Shown piece by piece: positions 9,108 through 18,233 of a stretch of 64,000 nt of DNA. A model generated the notes under the pieces. The model did not search any database. It saw only the letters and a program-made list of their open reading frames with translations, and was not told where the DNA came from. The DNA is from Citreicella sp. C3M06 (GTDB taxonomy: Bacteria; Pseudomonadota; Alphaproteobacteria; Rhodobacterales; Rhodobacteraceae), in NCBI RefSeq assembly GCF_018860705.1, contig NZ_JAHKQA010000007.1, positions 1 through 64,000 on the forward strand, given 5' to 3'. The number at the start of each line of letters is the position of its first letter. Positions within the stretch are counted from its first letter, which is position 1. Both the position numbers and the translations under genes were made by a program.

Positions 9108-9273
9108 TGTCGTCTCCTCAAGTCGTGTCGGGGGCCATATGGGGGCCCTGCGCCGCCCACGCAAGGCAACGCGACCCCACAGCGACATAGGGCAGCAGGG
9201 CACAGATTGAAATGCGCGCACGCCCGGTCATGAAGATTTAGAGAACCAGCACAAGGCAGGCGCCGCGTCCGCT

Positions 9274-9330
9274 CTTCATCTTGCCTGATAAACTCGGGGG
9301 GAGCCGCAGGCGGGGGGCTGGCCCCCCTCC
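9274..9330. repeat. Extragenic repeat, half-length copy 2
   Basis: It begins cttcatcttgcctgataaac and continues into ggggg plus a small GC palindrome (ggggggctggcccccc). The first 20 nt match the right arm of the copy at 26326-26434 almost exactly; the left arm is absent. It lies between hslV and the trxA terminator. Confidence 0.65.
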
Positions 9331-9357
9331 GTCCTCTCCTCCAGCGCTGCACATAAT

Positions 9358-9388
9358 AAAGGCGCGCCTGTCGCAGGGCGCGCCTTTT
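9358..9388 (-). terminator. Rho-independent terminator behind trxA
   Basis: A perfect 11-bp stem with arms aaaggcgcgcc (9358-9368) and ggcgcgccttt (9377-9387) and an 8-nt loop. On the minus strand the stem is followed by TTTATTAT. It lies about 20 nt after the trxA stop codon and is symmetric enough to work in both directions. Confidence 0.85.
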
Positions 9389-9410
9389 GTGGCCTCAAAG
9401 GCGTTGCAGC

Positions 9411-9731
9411 TCAGATCGCGTCCTTGATCCAGCTTTCCAGCGAGGCCTTGGGCGCTGCGCCGGTGCGGTTCGAGATCACTTCGCCATCCTTGAACAGGAA
9501 CAGCGCCGGGATGCCGCGCACACCCAGCTGGGCGGCCATGACCTGATCCTTGTCGACGTCGATCTTGGCAACCTTGATCTTGCCCTCATACTGCACAGAT
9601 AGCTCTTCGAGCGCCGGGCCGATCTGCTTGCAGGGGCCGCACCATTCGGCCCAGAAATCGACCACGACAGGAATGTCGGAGCCCTTAACTTCTTCGTCGA
9701 ACGTTGCGTCGGTGACGGGAACGGTGGCCAT
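9411..9731 (-). CDS. trxA: Thioredoxin
   Basis: A 106-residue cytoplasmic thioredoxin, a general dithiol-disulfide reductant for ribonucleotide reductase and many other proteins. The active site WCGPC is at residues 30-34, preceded by VVDFWAE and followed by the conserved cis-proline region ([11 protein letters not shown]). The ATG at 9731 is supported by AAGGAG about 8 nt upstream; the longer frame to 9797 adds residues not found in thioredoxins. It is the last gene of the run PAS protein - tsaE - amgK - murU - addB - addA - trxA, 69 nt after addA, and is followed by a strong terminator. Confidence 0.97.
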   Translation of the reverse strand: MATVPVTDATFDEEVKGSDIPVVVDFWAEWCGPCKQIGPALEELSVQYEGKIKVAKIDVDKDQVMAAQLGVRGIPALFLFKDGEVISNRTGAAPKASLESWIKDAI

Positions 9732-9800
9732 GGAGACTCTCCTTGCGGGTTCTGGCAGCTGAAACTTGAGGAGCGAACCTAGGAACGCTGCGCGCAATCG

Positions 9801-12800
9801 TCAAGCCGCCCTTGCGCGGTCGAGCGCCCGCGACACAAGATCGTGTGGTAGATCCACCAGCTGCCGTGTGCCTGTCCACAGGATCGCCGTGTCGATACGC
9901 CGTCCGGGCCAGATCTGCGCCAGCGCCTCGGCATAGGCGCCCATCTGGCGCAAGATGCCCTCGGGCGTTGCCTCGGGGGTGTCCGGTACTGTGCGGTTGG
10001 ATTTGAAATCCACCGCCAGCACGCTGTCATCGCTGACGATCAACCGGTCGATGATGCCATGCAGCCTCCCGATCCCCGGCAGATCGGCGCTGAACGGCAC
10101 CTCGGACAGGCTGCTACCCTGCCACAGTCGCGCCAACGCCGGCGCGGCCAGAACCCCAAGCGCCTCGGCGACAAGCGTTTCGGTCTCGGCGGGCGGGTCT
10201 TCGGCGATGGCGATCACATGCGGGGCCGCCTCGGCCCGCGCCTCGGGGGGCAGCGGGGCCAGATGTTCCAGCAGCAGGTGCAGCAGCGTGCCGCGCCGCA
10301 TCGCCTCGTCGCGGTCCTCGCCCGCATCGCCGCCAAGCGCCTTGGCGCCGCCAAGATCCGACGGTGACACCGCCTTGGCCGCTTCGGCAACCGCGGGCGC
10401 GGGCAAGCGGAACAGATCCGGCAGGTCGGTGGTGGGGACGGCGCGCGCGGCGGGGGTCTCCAGCGGCAGTGACGACCAGTCCTGCGTGCCGAGCCGCCAG
10501 CCGTCAAGCGTGCCGCCCCAGTCTCCGAAATCATACTGTACCGGCAGCGCGCCCGACCGGTCCATCCCGACGCGCACCTTGTCGTACCACGCCTCGCCAT
10601 TCTTCCCGAGTTCGCCAGCGGCGCAGACCACCAGCCATTTTTCGGCCCGCGTCAGCGCCACATAGAGCAGGCGGTCCCGTTCGCGGGCATCCGCCTCTTT
10701 CGCGGCCTGCAGCGCGTCGGCCTGAACCTGCGGTTGCGCATCCGAAGACGCCTTCCACACGGTGCCGCCATCGGCTTTCAGCAGCTGATCGCGGATATCG
10801 GCGCGCGGGCGGGCGCAATCGGGCAGGATCACGATCGGCGCTTCCAGTCCCTTGGCCCCGTGCACCGTCATCACGCGGATGCGGGAACCGGCGCTGTCGG
10901 GGGCGCGCTTGATCTCCAGATCGTCGGTCTGCATCCATTCAAGGAACCCGGTCAGCGAGGGCACCTCGGTCTGCTCATAGGCCAGCGCCTGCCCAAGCAG
11001 CGCGTCGATGCCATCCTGCGCCTCCTCGCCAAGCCGGCCGAGCAGCTTCAACCGCCCGTCGTGGCGGATCAGGATGCGTTCGATCAGATCGTAGGGGCGT
11101 AGGAAATCGGTCTGTCCGCGCAGATCGTCCAGCACCCGGACCGCATCCGGGAAATCTTCCCGCGCGTTGCGCAGCGCTGCCCACAGGTATCCTTTGCGCG
11201 GCTGGGCAAGGCTGAAAAGCTGCTGCTGTGACAGCCCGAACAGCGGCGAACGCAGCGCGGTGGCCAGCGACAGATCGTCTTCGGGGGTCGACAAAAAGGC
11301 CAGAAGCGCGCCGATATCCTTGACCGCCAGTTCCGACATGACCTTCAGCCGGTCCGCACCGGCTATCGGCAGGCCAAGCGATTTGCAGGCGCGGATGATC
11401 TCGGTAAACAGCCGCCCGCGTCCACGCACGAGGATCAGGAAATCACCGGCATGGGCAGGACGGGTGCGATAGGTGCCCGAATGGCCGATCTCCTCGGGCA
11501 GCGGCGTGCCGATGGTCTTGGCGATGAACCCCGCGACCCGGCCCGCAAGCACCACCGAATGATGCCGCTCGCCCACCCGGTCGACCGGTTCGAACCAGTC
11601 GCTGTCGTCGTCTTCGGCCTTGGTGTTCTCGACATGCGGCCACAGGTCAACCCGCCCCGGCATGGCGGATTTGAACGCCCGGTGCGTCTGATCGGGGGAA
11701 AACCCCGCCGCCTCTCGCCCCTCGAAGCAATTGTCCACCAGCCGCAGGATCGGCTCGGCCGAGCGGAAACTGTATTCCAGCATCATCCGGCACAGCGGTG
11801 CGTCGGTCGGTCTCAGCCGCTCGGCGAACTCGGCAGCCATGCGGTCGAACTCGCTGGGATCGGCCCCCTGAAAGCTGTAGATCGACTGTTTCTTGTCCCC
11901 CACGACAAAGATCGTGCGGCGGATATCGGTGCGCGCGCCGTCGCCGGAAGTGAATTCCTGCGCCAGCCGCTCGATCACCTGCCATTGTACGGGCGAGGTG
12001 TCCTGCGCCTCGTCGACAAGGATATGGTCGATGCCACCGTCAAGCCGGAACAGCACCCATTCCGCCACGCGCGGGTCGGACAGCAGATCGCGCGCCCGCG
12101 TCACCAGATCATCGAAATCCAGCCAGCCGCGCTTCTGCTTTTCCCGCTCATAGGCGGGCAGAAAGGCGCTGGCAAAACGGTGCAGCGTGATTTCACGCCC
12201 CAGAGAGGCCAGCGCAAGCCGCTGCTCGCGCGCGGTTTCGATCCGGCGCATGAGCGCGTCGAGCGCGTCGATTTCAGCCGAAAGCGCGCCATTGCGCAGG
12301 CCCTTGGTGGGAAAGCTGCCGATCTTGGCGGTAAAGGGCTCCTTTGCGCCAGAACCGGTGAGAAAAACGCTCTCGAGGATGGGAAGTGCCGCCAGATCTG
12401 GCGCGGTGATGCGCGCCAGCGCCGCTGCCGCCTTTTGATCGTTGGCACCCGAGCCCGCCAGCGCCGGGATCATTCGGGCCAACAGATCCATCTCGCCGCC
12501 AAGAAAGACCTGCCCCAGCAGCGTCTCTTCGGTCAGGCCGGGCGGCAGGCCGTAAAGCGCCTCCAGATCGGCCACGCTGCGCGCCGGAAGAAAGGCATCG
12601 CGGTTGGCGCAGATCTCGGCCAGCAGCGGCGCGGGATCGGCGGTGATGTGAAAGGCCAGCGTCGAGACCAGCGGCGCGGCCTCTACCGCCAGCGCATCAA
12701 GCACCTCGGCGCGCAGAAGCTCGGCGGCGCGGTCTTCCATCTCGTGAAACTGCGGCGACACCCCGGCCTCGAGCGGAAACCGGCGCAGCAGCGAGGCGCA

Positions 12801-13178
12801 GAACGAATGGATGGTCTGGATGCGCAGACCGCCCGGCGTTTCGATGGCGCGGGCAAACAGCGTGCGCGCCTGTGCAAGACGCTCGCCCGGAAGCATGCCG
12901 TCGAGCCCCAGATCCAGCAGTTCGGCCCGCAGCGCGTCATCATCCAGCATCGCCCAATGGCCCAGACGGCGGAACAGGCGGTTCTGCATCTCGGTCGCGG
13001 CGGCCTTGGTATAGGTCAGGCACAGGATGTGCTCGGGCAGCACCCCGTCCAGCAGCAGCCGCGCCACCCGGTCGGTCAGCACCCGCGTCTTGCCCGAACC
13101 CGCGTTCGCCGCCAGCCATGTCGAGGCATCGGGCCGCGCGGCGCGCACCTGCGCTTCGGTTGCCTCGTCGCGCTTCAT
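9801..13178 (-). CDS. addA: AddA helicase-nuclease, double-strand break repair
   Basis: A 1125-residue UvrD-type (SF1) helicase with a C-terminal RecB-like nuclease domain. With AddB it resects double-strand ends for RecA loading, the alphaproteobacterial replacement for RecBCD. Walker A AANAGSGKTRV is near residues 23-33, further helicase motifs include ILVDEAQDTSPVQW and FVVGDKKQSIYSFQGADP, and RIRVMTVHGAKGLE lies in the second helicase half. The nuclease motif VLAVDFKSNR is near the C-terminus. The ATG at 13178 overlaps the addB stop by 4 nt (ATGA), which decides the start over a longer frame beginning at 13310. It is translationally coupled to addB. Confidence 0.95.
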   Translation of the reverse strand: MKRDEATEAQVRAARPDASTWLAANAGSGKTRVLTDRVARLLLDGVLPEHILCLTYTKAAATEMQNRLFRRLGHWAMLDDDALRAELLDLGLDGMLPGERLAQARTLFARAIETPGGLRIQTIHSFCASLLRRFPLEAGVSPQFHEMEDRAAELLRAEVLDALAVEAAPLVSTLAFHITADPAPLLAEICANRDAFLPARSVADLEALYGLPPGLTEETLLGQVFLGGEMDLLARMIPALAGSGANDQKAAAALARITAPDLAALPILESVFLTGSGAKEPFTAKIGSFPTKGLRNGALSAEIDALDALMRRIETAREQRLALASLGREITLHRFASAFLPAYEREKQKRGWLDFDDLVTRARDLLSDPRVAEWVLFRLDGGIDHILVDEAQDTSPVQWQVIERLAQEFTSGDGARTDIRRTIFVVGDKKQSIYSFQGADPSEFDRMAAEFAERLRPTDAPLCRMMLEYSFRSAEPILRLVDNCFEGREAAGFSPDQTHRAFKSAMPGRVDLWPHVENTKAEDDDSDWFEPVDRVGERHHSVVLAGRVAGFIAKTIGTPLPEEIGHSGTYRTRPAHAGDFLILVRGRGRLFTEIIRACKSLGLPIAGADRLKVMSELAVKDIGALLAFLSTPEDDLSLATALRSPLFGLSQQQLFSLAQPRKGYLWAALRNAREDFPDAVRVLDDLRGQTDFLRPYDLIERILIRHDGRLKLLGRLGEEAQDGIDALLGQALAYEQTEVPSLTGFLEWMQTDDLEIKRAPDSAGSRIRVMTVHGAKGLEAPIVILPDCARPRADIRDQLLKADGGTVWKASSDAQPQVQADALQAAKEADARERDRLLYVALTRAEKWLVVCAAGELGKNGEAWYDKVRVGMDRSGALPVQYDFGDWGGTLDGWRLGTQDWSSLPLETPAARAVPTTDLPDLFRLPAPAVAEAAKAVSPSDLGGAKALGGDAGEDRDEAMRRGTLLHLLLEHLAPLPPEARAEAAPHVIAIAEDPPAETETLVAEALGVLAAPALARLWQGSSLSEVPFSADLPGIGRLHGIIDRLIVSDDSVLAVDFKSNRTVPDTPEATPEGILRQMGAYAEALAQIWPGRRIDTAILWTGTRQLVDLPHDLVSRALDRARAA

Positions 13179-16093
13179 TCCAGCGCCTCGCGTGTGGCGG
13201 GGTCGATCACGTCCCATTCTCCAAATCGGGAAAGATGATCGTAATCGGACATGTCGGTTTCCTTGAGCAACGCGGCGCGGGCGGTGTAGCCGCGATCGGG
13301 CTCGGCCCACGCGGTCATCAGCGCCTCGAATTCCTGCCAGACCTGCGTGGCGGGGACTTCGTCAAGCGGTGCGGGAATTTCTCCCGCAGGGTTCAGTGCG
13401 ACGAAGGTGGCGCTTGCGACATGGCTTGGCGCGAAGTCGCGAAAGGCGCCGCGTTCGACCATCGCCGCCTCTAGCAGCAACTGCTTGTCGAAGAACTTCT
13501 GTTCCTTTTTCGACGGCGCGCCGCCGGTCTTGTAATCGTAAAGATGCGCCCCGCCGCGCTCATCAAGGTCGATGCGGTCGGCCTTGCCGCGCAGGGTGAA
13601 ATCCAGCGCGGGGATCGGCGCATGGCCCATGATCTCGTATTGCGCCGGGCGGGCGAGGGTCTGGCGGGCGCGCTCGGACTCGGCAAACCAGCCCGCGACC
13701 CGTGCAAGCCGGGCCTGCCAAAGGTGCCGGGTGGCGGGCCATGGCACGATCTCCGGGTCTTGCAGGATCTGCGCCGCGCGGGCCATCAGGGCGCGTTCGG
13801 TCAGGCCGGACGGGTCGGCGACGCTGTCCTGAACGAAGGCTTCGAGCACCTCATGCACCAGCGTGCCGCGCAACATCGCATCAGGGGCGCGCTGCAATGG
13901 GTTGAGCGGGGACAGCCGCAGCACCCGCCGCGCATAGATCGCGAAAGGGTCGCGGATCAACGTCTTGATTTCGGTGACCGACAGGCTTTTGGGCCGCGCC
14001 CCGGCGGGCGGCGCGGGCGAGGGGCGTGGAGCGGCGGGCACCGGCACCGGCCGTTCCAGCGCGCGCGCCAGCGCCAGCCAATGCGCACCGCGTGCCCGCA
14101 TCGCCGCCAGCGCTTCGGGGCCGCCTTGACCGGGCAGGCCGTTCATCAGGTTCATCAGCCGGTTGACCCAGCGCGACGGGATGGTCTCGGCATCGGCGCT
14201 CTTGAGAGCGCGGGTGATCACAACCTCGCGCCCGGCCACCGCCTGCTGGAAATCATGCGCGGCAAGGCCGATGCGCCTTTCGGGCACCAAGAGCCCGGCC
14301 TGATGGCGCATCCGCCGGTTCAGCCACGGATCGGCGCCGGGCAGTTCGGGCCACGAGCCCTCATTGAGCCCGCCGAGGATCAGCAGATCGGCCCCCATCA
14401 CCCGCGCTTCAAGCGTGCCCCAGATCAGGATTTTCGGATGCGGCGCGTCGTTGTCGCGCAGTTCCGCGCGCGACAGGATTGCGGCGAAAAGATCGGCATA
14501 ATCGCGCGCGTCGAGCGCCGTGCCATGTGCGGCTTCGGCCTGCAACCCCTCGACCACCGTACGGGTCTTGCGCCCGGCGGCCTGTTTCCACAGTTCCGAA
14601 TCCGGCCCCCCGGCAATGGCCTCGGCGGCGGCGAGATGCGCGTTGACCCAATCGGCCAGCGGGCGCTGGTGCGGCTGGCGCGCGGGAAAGAAAGCGTCGA
14701 TCAGCCATTCGGCCCAGTCGGCCATATCTTCGGCCTCGCCCCAGCTACGGATCTGCTCGGGGCGCGGAAACGGCCAGCCCTTGCGGCGGATCTGCAGTTC
14801 CAGCTCGCGGGTGGCGCGCAGATGCGGGCCGCGCCCCTGTGCGCTGTGGGTCAGCGGATGCTTGAGCAGCGTCAGCAGCGCCTCGGCGGTCAGATCGCCG
14901 CCGAACAGATCGGCGACATGCCGCAAGAACCGCCCCGGCGGCGACAGCTGCAACGGCACACCGGCGCTGTCGTCTGGGAAAATTTCCCAGCGGTCCAGCG
15001 CGGCGGTGACTTGCCGCGTCAACATCCGGTCGGGGGTGATGAGCGCGGCGGTGACACCGTCTTGCGCAGCCTGACGCAGGCGCAGCGCGATGGCGGTGGC
15101 CTCGTCACGCGGGCTTTGCGCCTCGATCAGGGTCAGCCCCTCGGTCGCCTCGCTCAAGGCTTGCAGGCGCGGGCCTTCCTCGCGCCATTGATCGGTCACC
15201 GGCGCGGGCCGAAGCGCGAGCGAGATCAACCGGTTGCGTTCGGGCGCGGGCGGGTGATCGCTGGTCCAGCGCGGGATATCATCCGCCGTCAGCCCAAGTT
15301 CGGCCATCAGTCTGGCAAAGCGGAACTGCGGGTGATCCTCGCCCGAGAGCGCGTCGCTCAGGCCGTTCCACACCGTCTCGGGCGTGTCGAAATCGAAGCC
15401 GGGCAGCACCAGAGCGCCCTGCGGCAGACGTGCCACCGCCTGCATCAGCCGGTTGGTGCCCCCGCGCGAGCCGGTCGAACCGGCAAGGATCACCGGGTGC
15501 GTCGGCGGCGCCTGTTCCCATTCCGCAAGGCGGCGCTCCAGCGCAAGGCGGCGAAAGGCGTTCACATCCGGCGCCTCTTCGGCACCGTCGAAATAGCGCT
15601 GCACGATCATCAGGAATTGCTGCGCGCGCTGCCAGTGCCCGGACTCGTCGCTGACATCCAGCGCGGCGATGGCGTCGGGCGTGACGCCCTCGTCCTGCAT
15701 TTCATCCATAAGCGTCGCAAGGCTGTCGGCGAGATCGAACAGCGAGGCGCGCGGGGCAAGATCGGGTTGCGCGTCGAGCAGTCCCGATACCAGCCCGATC
15801 AGCTCGAGCCTGCGGCGCAGCGGCGGCACCGGCGCGGGCAGTCGGGCAAGCGCCACCGGGTCCGATACGTTGGACAACAGGCGCATCCGTGGCAGCAACG
15901 TGGCGGGGCCTTCGTCGAACACCGTGCGGATGCGGCGCGCCATGCGGGTGGTGTTGACGATCAGCTCGACGCGGGCCATCGCTTCGGGCGGCTGTCCGGC
16001 CATGCGGGCGCGCAAGCCGTTCACCAGCGCGCGGGGGAAATCCACACCGGGTTCGAGCGCAAAGACGCGCGGATGATCGAGGCGCTCAAACAT
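13175..16093 (-). CDS. addB: AddB, partner subunit of the AddAB helicase-nuclease
   Basis: A protein of 972 residues, alphaproteobacterial AddB type. It has an inactivated helicase fold and a C-terminal PD-(D/E)XK nuclease that cuts the strand opposite to AddA. Visible landmarks are the N-terminal LPRMRLLSNV region, ILAGSTGSRGGTNRLMQAVA, the segment DLLILGGLNEGSWPE, the PF12705-like block RDPFAIYARRVLRLSPLNP, and the nuclease core LYDYKTGGAPSKKEQ. The ATG at 16093 overlaps the murU stop by 8 nt; an alternative start at 16141 would run deeper into murU. It is the fifth of seven genes in the minus-strand run. Confidence 0.93.
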   Translation of the reverse strand: MFERLDHPRVFALEPGVDFPRALVNGLRARMAGQPPEAMARVELIVNTTRMARRIRTVFDEGPATLLPRMRLLSNVSDPVALARLPAPVPPLRRRLELIGLVSGLLDAQPDLAPRASLFDLADSLATLMDEMQDEGVTPDAIAALDVSDESGHWQRAQQFLMIVQRYFDGAEEAPDVNAFRRLALERRLAEWEQAPPTHPVILAGSTGSRGGTNRLMQAVARLPQGALVLPGFDFDTPETVWNGLSDALSGEDHPQFRFARLMAELGLTADDIPRWTSDHPPAPERNRLISLALRPAPVTDQWREEGPRLQALSEATEGLTLIEAQSPRDEATAIALRLRQAAQDGVTAALITPDRMLTRQVTAALDRWEIFPDDSAGVPLQLSPPGRFLRHVADLFGGDLTAEALLTLLKHPLTHSAQGRGPHLRATRELELQIRRKGWPFPRPEQIRSWGEAEDMADWAEWLIDAFFPARQPHQRPLADWVNAHLAAAEAIAGGPDSELWKQAAGRKTRTVVEGLQAEAAHGTALDARDYADLFAAILSRAELRDNDAPHPKILIWGTLEARVMGADLLILGGLNEGSWPELPGADPWLNRRMRHQAGLLVPERRIGLAAHDFQQAVAGREVVITRALKSADAETIPSRWVNRLMNLMNGLPGQGGPEALAAMRARGAHWLALARALERPVPVPAAPRPSPAPPAGARPKSLSVTEIKTLIRDPFAIYARRVLRLSPLNPLQRAPDAMLRGTLVHEVLEAFVQDSVADPSGLTERALMARAAQILQDPEIVPWPATRHLWQARLARVAGWFAESERARQTLARPAQYEIMGHAPIPALDFTLRGKADRIDLDERGGAHLYDYKTGGAPSKKEQKFFDKQLLLEAAMVERGAFRDFAPSHVASATFVALNPAGEIPAPLDEVPATQVWQEFEALMTAWAEPDRGYTARAALLKETDMSDYDHLSRFGEWDVIDPATREALE

Positions 16094-16766
16094 CGGCGGC
16101 CAGCATGTTTTCGGCCAGCGCAATGCCCTCCGGGTGGCCAACGTCGCACCATTGGCCGGGGTAGCTCAGCCCGTGCAGGCGTCCGTTCTCGGCCATGCAG
16201 TTCCATAGCAGGTTGAGCGAAAATGCCGTCTCATCGATGCCCAGCAGCCCATCGGTCTTGATGATCTGAAGGCCGGTATAGACGTTATCCCCGCTGCGGG
16301 AAATTTTCCCATCTTGCGACAGCGTGAAATCTCCGTCCCCCTTGCGCCCGACGGCGCGCGCCAGCGGCACGCAGAGCAGCAGCGCATCCATGGTCTCGGG
16401 TCGCCACGCCTCGGCCAGAAGCCGCAGTGGGTTCGGCCCGGTCAGGATCGCATCGGTGTTCATGGTGAACACCGGCCCGTCGCCAAGCAGCGGCAAGGCG
16501 GCGCGCAGGCCCCCTCCGGTATCGAGGATCTGCGGTGTCTCAACGCTGATCGCAACGTCACGCCCGGTCAGATGCGCGGCGATCTGATCGGCGTGGTAAT
16601 GGGCATTGGCGACCCGGCGCAGCGGCCCGTATGCATCGGCAAGCGTCAGTGCGTGATCGATCAGCGGTTTGCCCGCGACGGGCACAAGCGGTTTCGGACG
16701 CTCGGCGGTCAGCGCACCCATGCGGGTGCCAAAACCGGCGGCGAACAGCATCAGGGCGTCGGGCAC
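16086..16766 (-). CDS. murU: N-acetylmuramate-1-phosphate uridylyltransferase (MurU-like)
   Basis: A 226-residue sugar-1-phosphate nucleotidyltransferase. The signature AAGFGTRMGALTAERPKPLV is at the N-terminus, and the metal-binding MNTDAI motif follows about 100 residues later. Paired with the kinase just upstream, it fits the AmgK-MurU anhydromuropeptide recycling shortcut, in which MurNAc-1-phosphate is converted to UDP-MurNAc without de novo synthesis. That bypass is known to confer fosfomycin tolerance in pseudomonads. The start overlaps amgK by 16 nt, and the stop overlaps addB. Substrate specificity is inferred from the pairing, since the fold alone fits many nucleotidyltransferases. 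Confidence 0.82.
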   Translation of the reverse strand: MPDALMLFAAGFGTRMGALTAERPKPLVPVAGKPLIDHALTLADAYGPLRRVANAHYHADQIAAHLTGRDVAISVETPQILDTGGGLRAALPLLGDGPVFTMNTDAILTGPNPLRLLAEAWRPETMDALLLCVPLARAVGRKGDGDFTLSQDGKISRSGDNVYTGLQIIKTDGLLGIDETAFSLNLLWNCMAENGRLHGLSYPGQWCDVGHPEGIALAENMLAADV

Positions 16767-17707
16767 GGGTGTTTCAGCCTGTTCAGACGCGAAGCGTCGG
16801 GTTCGGGAAGCGCGCCGAGCAGGCGCGCGATGTCGCGCAGCGCCGGGTGGCGCAGGTCGGTTTGCAGGTGGCCCCAGACACGGGGCACAAGGTCGATATA
16901 GCCCGGCTTGCCGCGACTCGCAGCCAGCCGGGCGAACACACCGAGGATGCGCAGGTTGCGCTGCGCGCCCAGTACCGCAAGGGCTGCGCGGAAGGGGGCG
17001 TCGTCCAGCCCGGTTGCGTCGAGATAGTGGCGTATCGACAGCTCGGCGATGCCGGGGCGCAGATCGCGGCGGGCGTCTTCGATCAGCGACACGAGGTCAT
17101 AGGCGCGGTGCCCGGCCAGCGCGTCCTGAAAATCGAGCAGCCCGGCGCGGGCGGGGCCGCTGCGTTCGGGCAGCCAGAGGATGTTCTCGGCATGGTAATC
17201 GCGCAGCACCATGACGTCGGTGCCGGGTGCATGGGTGCTGAGCGCCTCTTCGAAGGCAGTGATCACGGCGGGTTTTGCTGCCGCCGCATCCGGCGCGTAG
17301 CAATCAAAGGCAAGATCGGTCATCTGCGCCAGCCGCTGCGGCGTTGCCTGCAGAAGCGGCGGCGCGGGGTGGCGGTGCAGCTCCGTCAGCGCGTCAACGG
17401 CGGCGCGGTACAGCTGCGCTTCGGTTTTGGGGTCGGTGGCCAGCCGCGCGATCAGCCCGTCGCCGAGATCTTCGAGCAGCAATCGCCCCGGCGCTTCGGC
17501 AAGGATGCGCGGCGCGCTGAGACCAAGCCCGCACAGGTGCCGCGACAGGCGCGCGAATAGCGCCACGTCGCCGTCTGGGTCGTCCATCAGGATCGCGGTT
17601 GCACCGTTGCGGGACAGGCGGGTGTAGCGGCGGGCGGACGCATCGCCTGCGAGCGCAGTGGCTCTGGCCCCGCCCCAGCCCGCGGCATCAAGGAACGGGT
17701 CGGTCAA
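16751..17707 (-). CDS. amgK: Amino-sugar kinase AmgK-like (anomeric MurNAc/GlcNAc kinase)
   Basis: A 318-residue phosphotransferase of the APH/choline-kinase fold. The catalytic loop is VLRDYHAENILWL (Asp and Asn of the Brenner-type motif) and the metal-binding DFQDALAGHRAYDLVSL follows. In the AmgK-MurU pathway it phosphorylates the C1 hydroxyl of MurNAc released during wall turnover. The protein starts with an ATG at 17707 that overlaps the tsaE stop by 4 nt, and it overlaps murU by 16 nt, so the trio is translationally coupled. Alone, the fold could belong to many small-molecule kinases; the murU neighbour is the main argument for the function. Confidence 0.82.
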   Translation of the reverse strand: MTDPFLDAAGWGGARATALAGDASARRYTRLSRNGATAILMDDPDGDVALFARLSRHLCGLGLSAPRILAEAPGRLLLEDLGDGLIARLATDPKTEAQLYRAAVDALTELHRHPAPPLLQATPQRLAQMTDLAFDCYAPDAAAAKPAVITAFEEALSTHAPGTDVMVLRDYHAENILWLPERSGPARAGLLDFQDALAGHRAYDLVSLIEDARRDLRPGIAELSIRHYLDATGLDDAPFRAALAVLGAQRNLRILGVFARLAASRGKPGYIDLVPRVWGHLQTDLRHPALRDIARLLGALPEPDASRLNRLKHPCPTP

Positions 17708-18192
17708 GAGCTGGCCTCGAATTGCGCGCCCAGGTCCCGCAGGATGTCGGTCCAGCGCGGATCGGAATAGGCAAGGGACAGGTGACGCAGATCCTCAGGA
17801 TCACCGGCGGTGAACTCGAGCGACAGCGCCCCTTGCGGGGTAAGCCCGGCCAGCCGGTCGGGCCATTCCACAAGGCAGATGGCGGTATCGAAGGCGTCGG
17901 TCAGCCCCAGCTCGAGGCATTGGTCTGGGTTCGAGAGGCGATAGAGATCAGCGTGCCAGATCTCGCCCGACGGGCTGTCATAGACCTGCACGAGGGTGAA
18001 GGTGGGCGAGGGCACGTCTTCGGGGTGATCCTGAAGCGACTGGATCAGGCATCGTGCGAAATGGGTCTTTCCCGCGCCGATGCCGCCCGACAGCAGCAGA
18101 ACATTGCCGGGACGCAGCCGCGCGCCAAGCGCCCTTGCAAGGGCGCAGGTTGCGTCGGGGGTGGGAAGGGTAAAGGTGCGCGGCTGGATCAT
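17704..18192 (-). CDS. tsaE: tRNA threonylcarbamoyladenosine biosynthesis ATPase TsaE
   Basis: A 162-residue P-loop protein that works with TsaD/TsaB to attach threonylcarbamoyl to A37 of ANN-decoding tRNAs. Walker A is SGGIGAGKTHFARCLI, followed by the switch-like SPTFTLVQVY and the EIWHADLYRL block, all diagnostic for TsaE. Length is normal. It follows the PAS protein by 41 nt and overlaps amgK by 4 nt. The partner gene tsaD is in this window at 32431-33510; tsaB was not seen. Confidence 0.95.
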   Translation of the reverse strand: MIQPRTFTLPTPDATCALARALGARLRPGNVLLLSGGIGAGKTHFARCLIQSLQDHPEDVPSPTFTLVQVYDSPSGEIWHADLYRLSNPDQCLELGLTDAFDTAICLVEWPDRLAGLTPQGALSLEFTAGDPEDLRHLSLAYSDPRWTDILRDLGAQFEASS

Positions 18193-18233
18193 GGCGCAAG
18201 GATACCGTGCCCCCCGGTCGGCGCAAGCCTTGT

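Noticed and set aside
13544-16216. 890-codon open frame opposite addB
   Set aside because: GC-rich antisense shadow; Arg/Gly/His-rich with no domain and spanning two genes.
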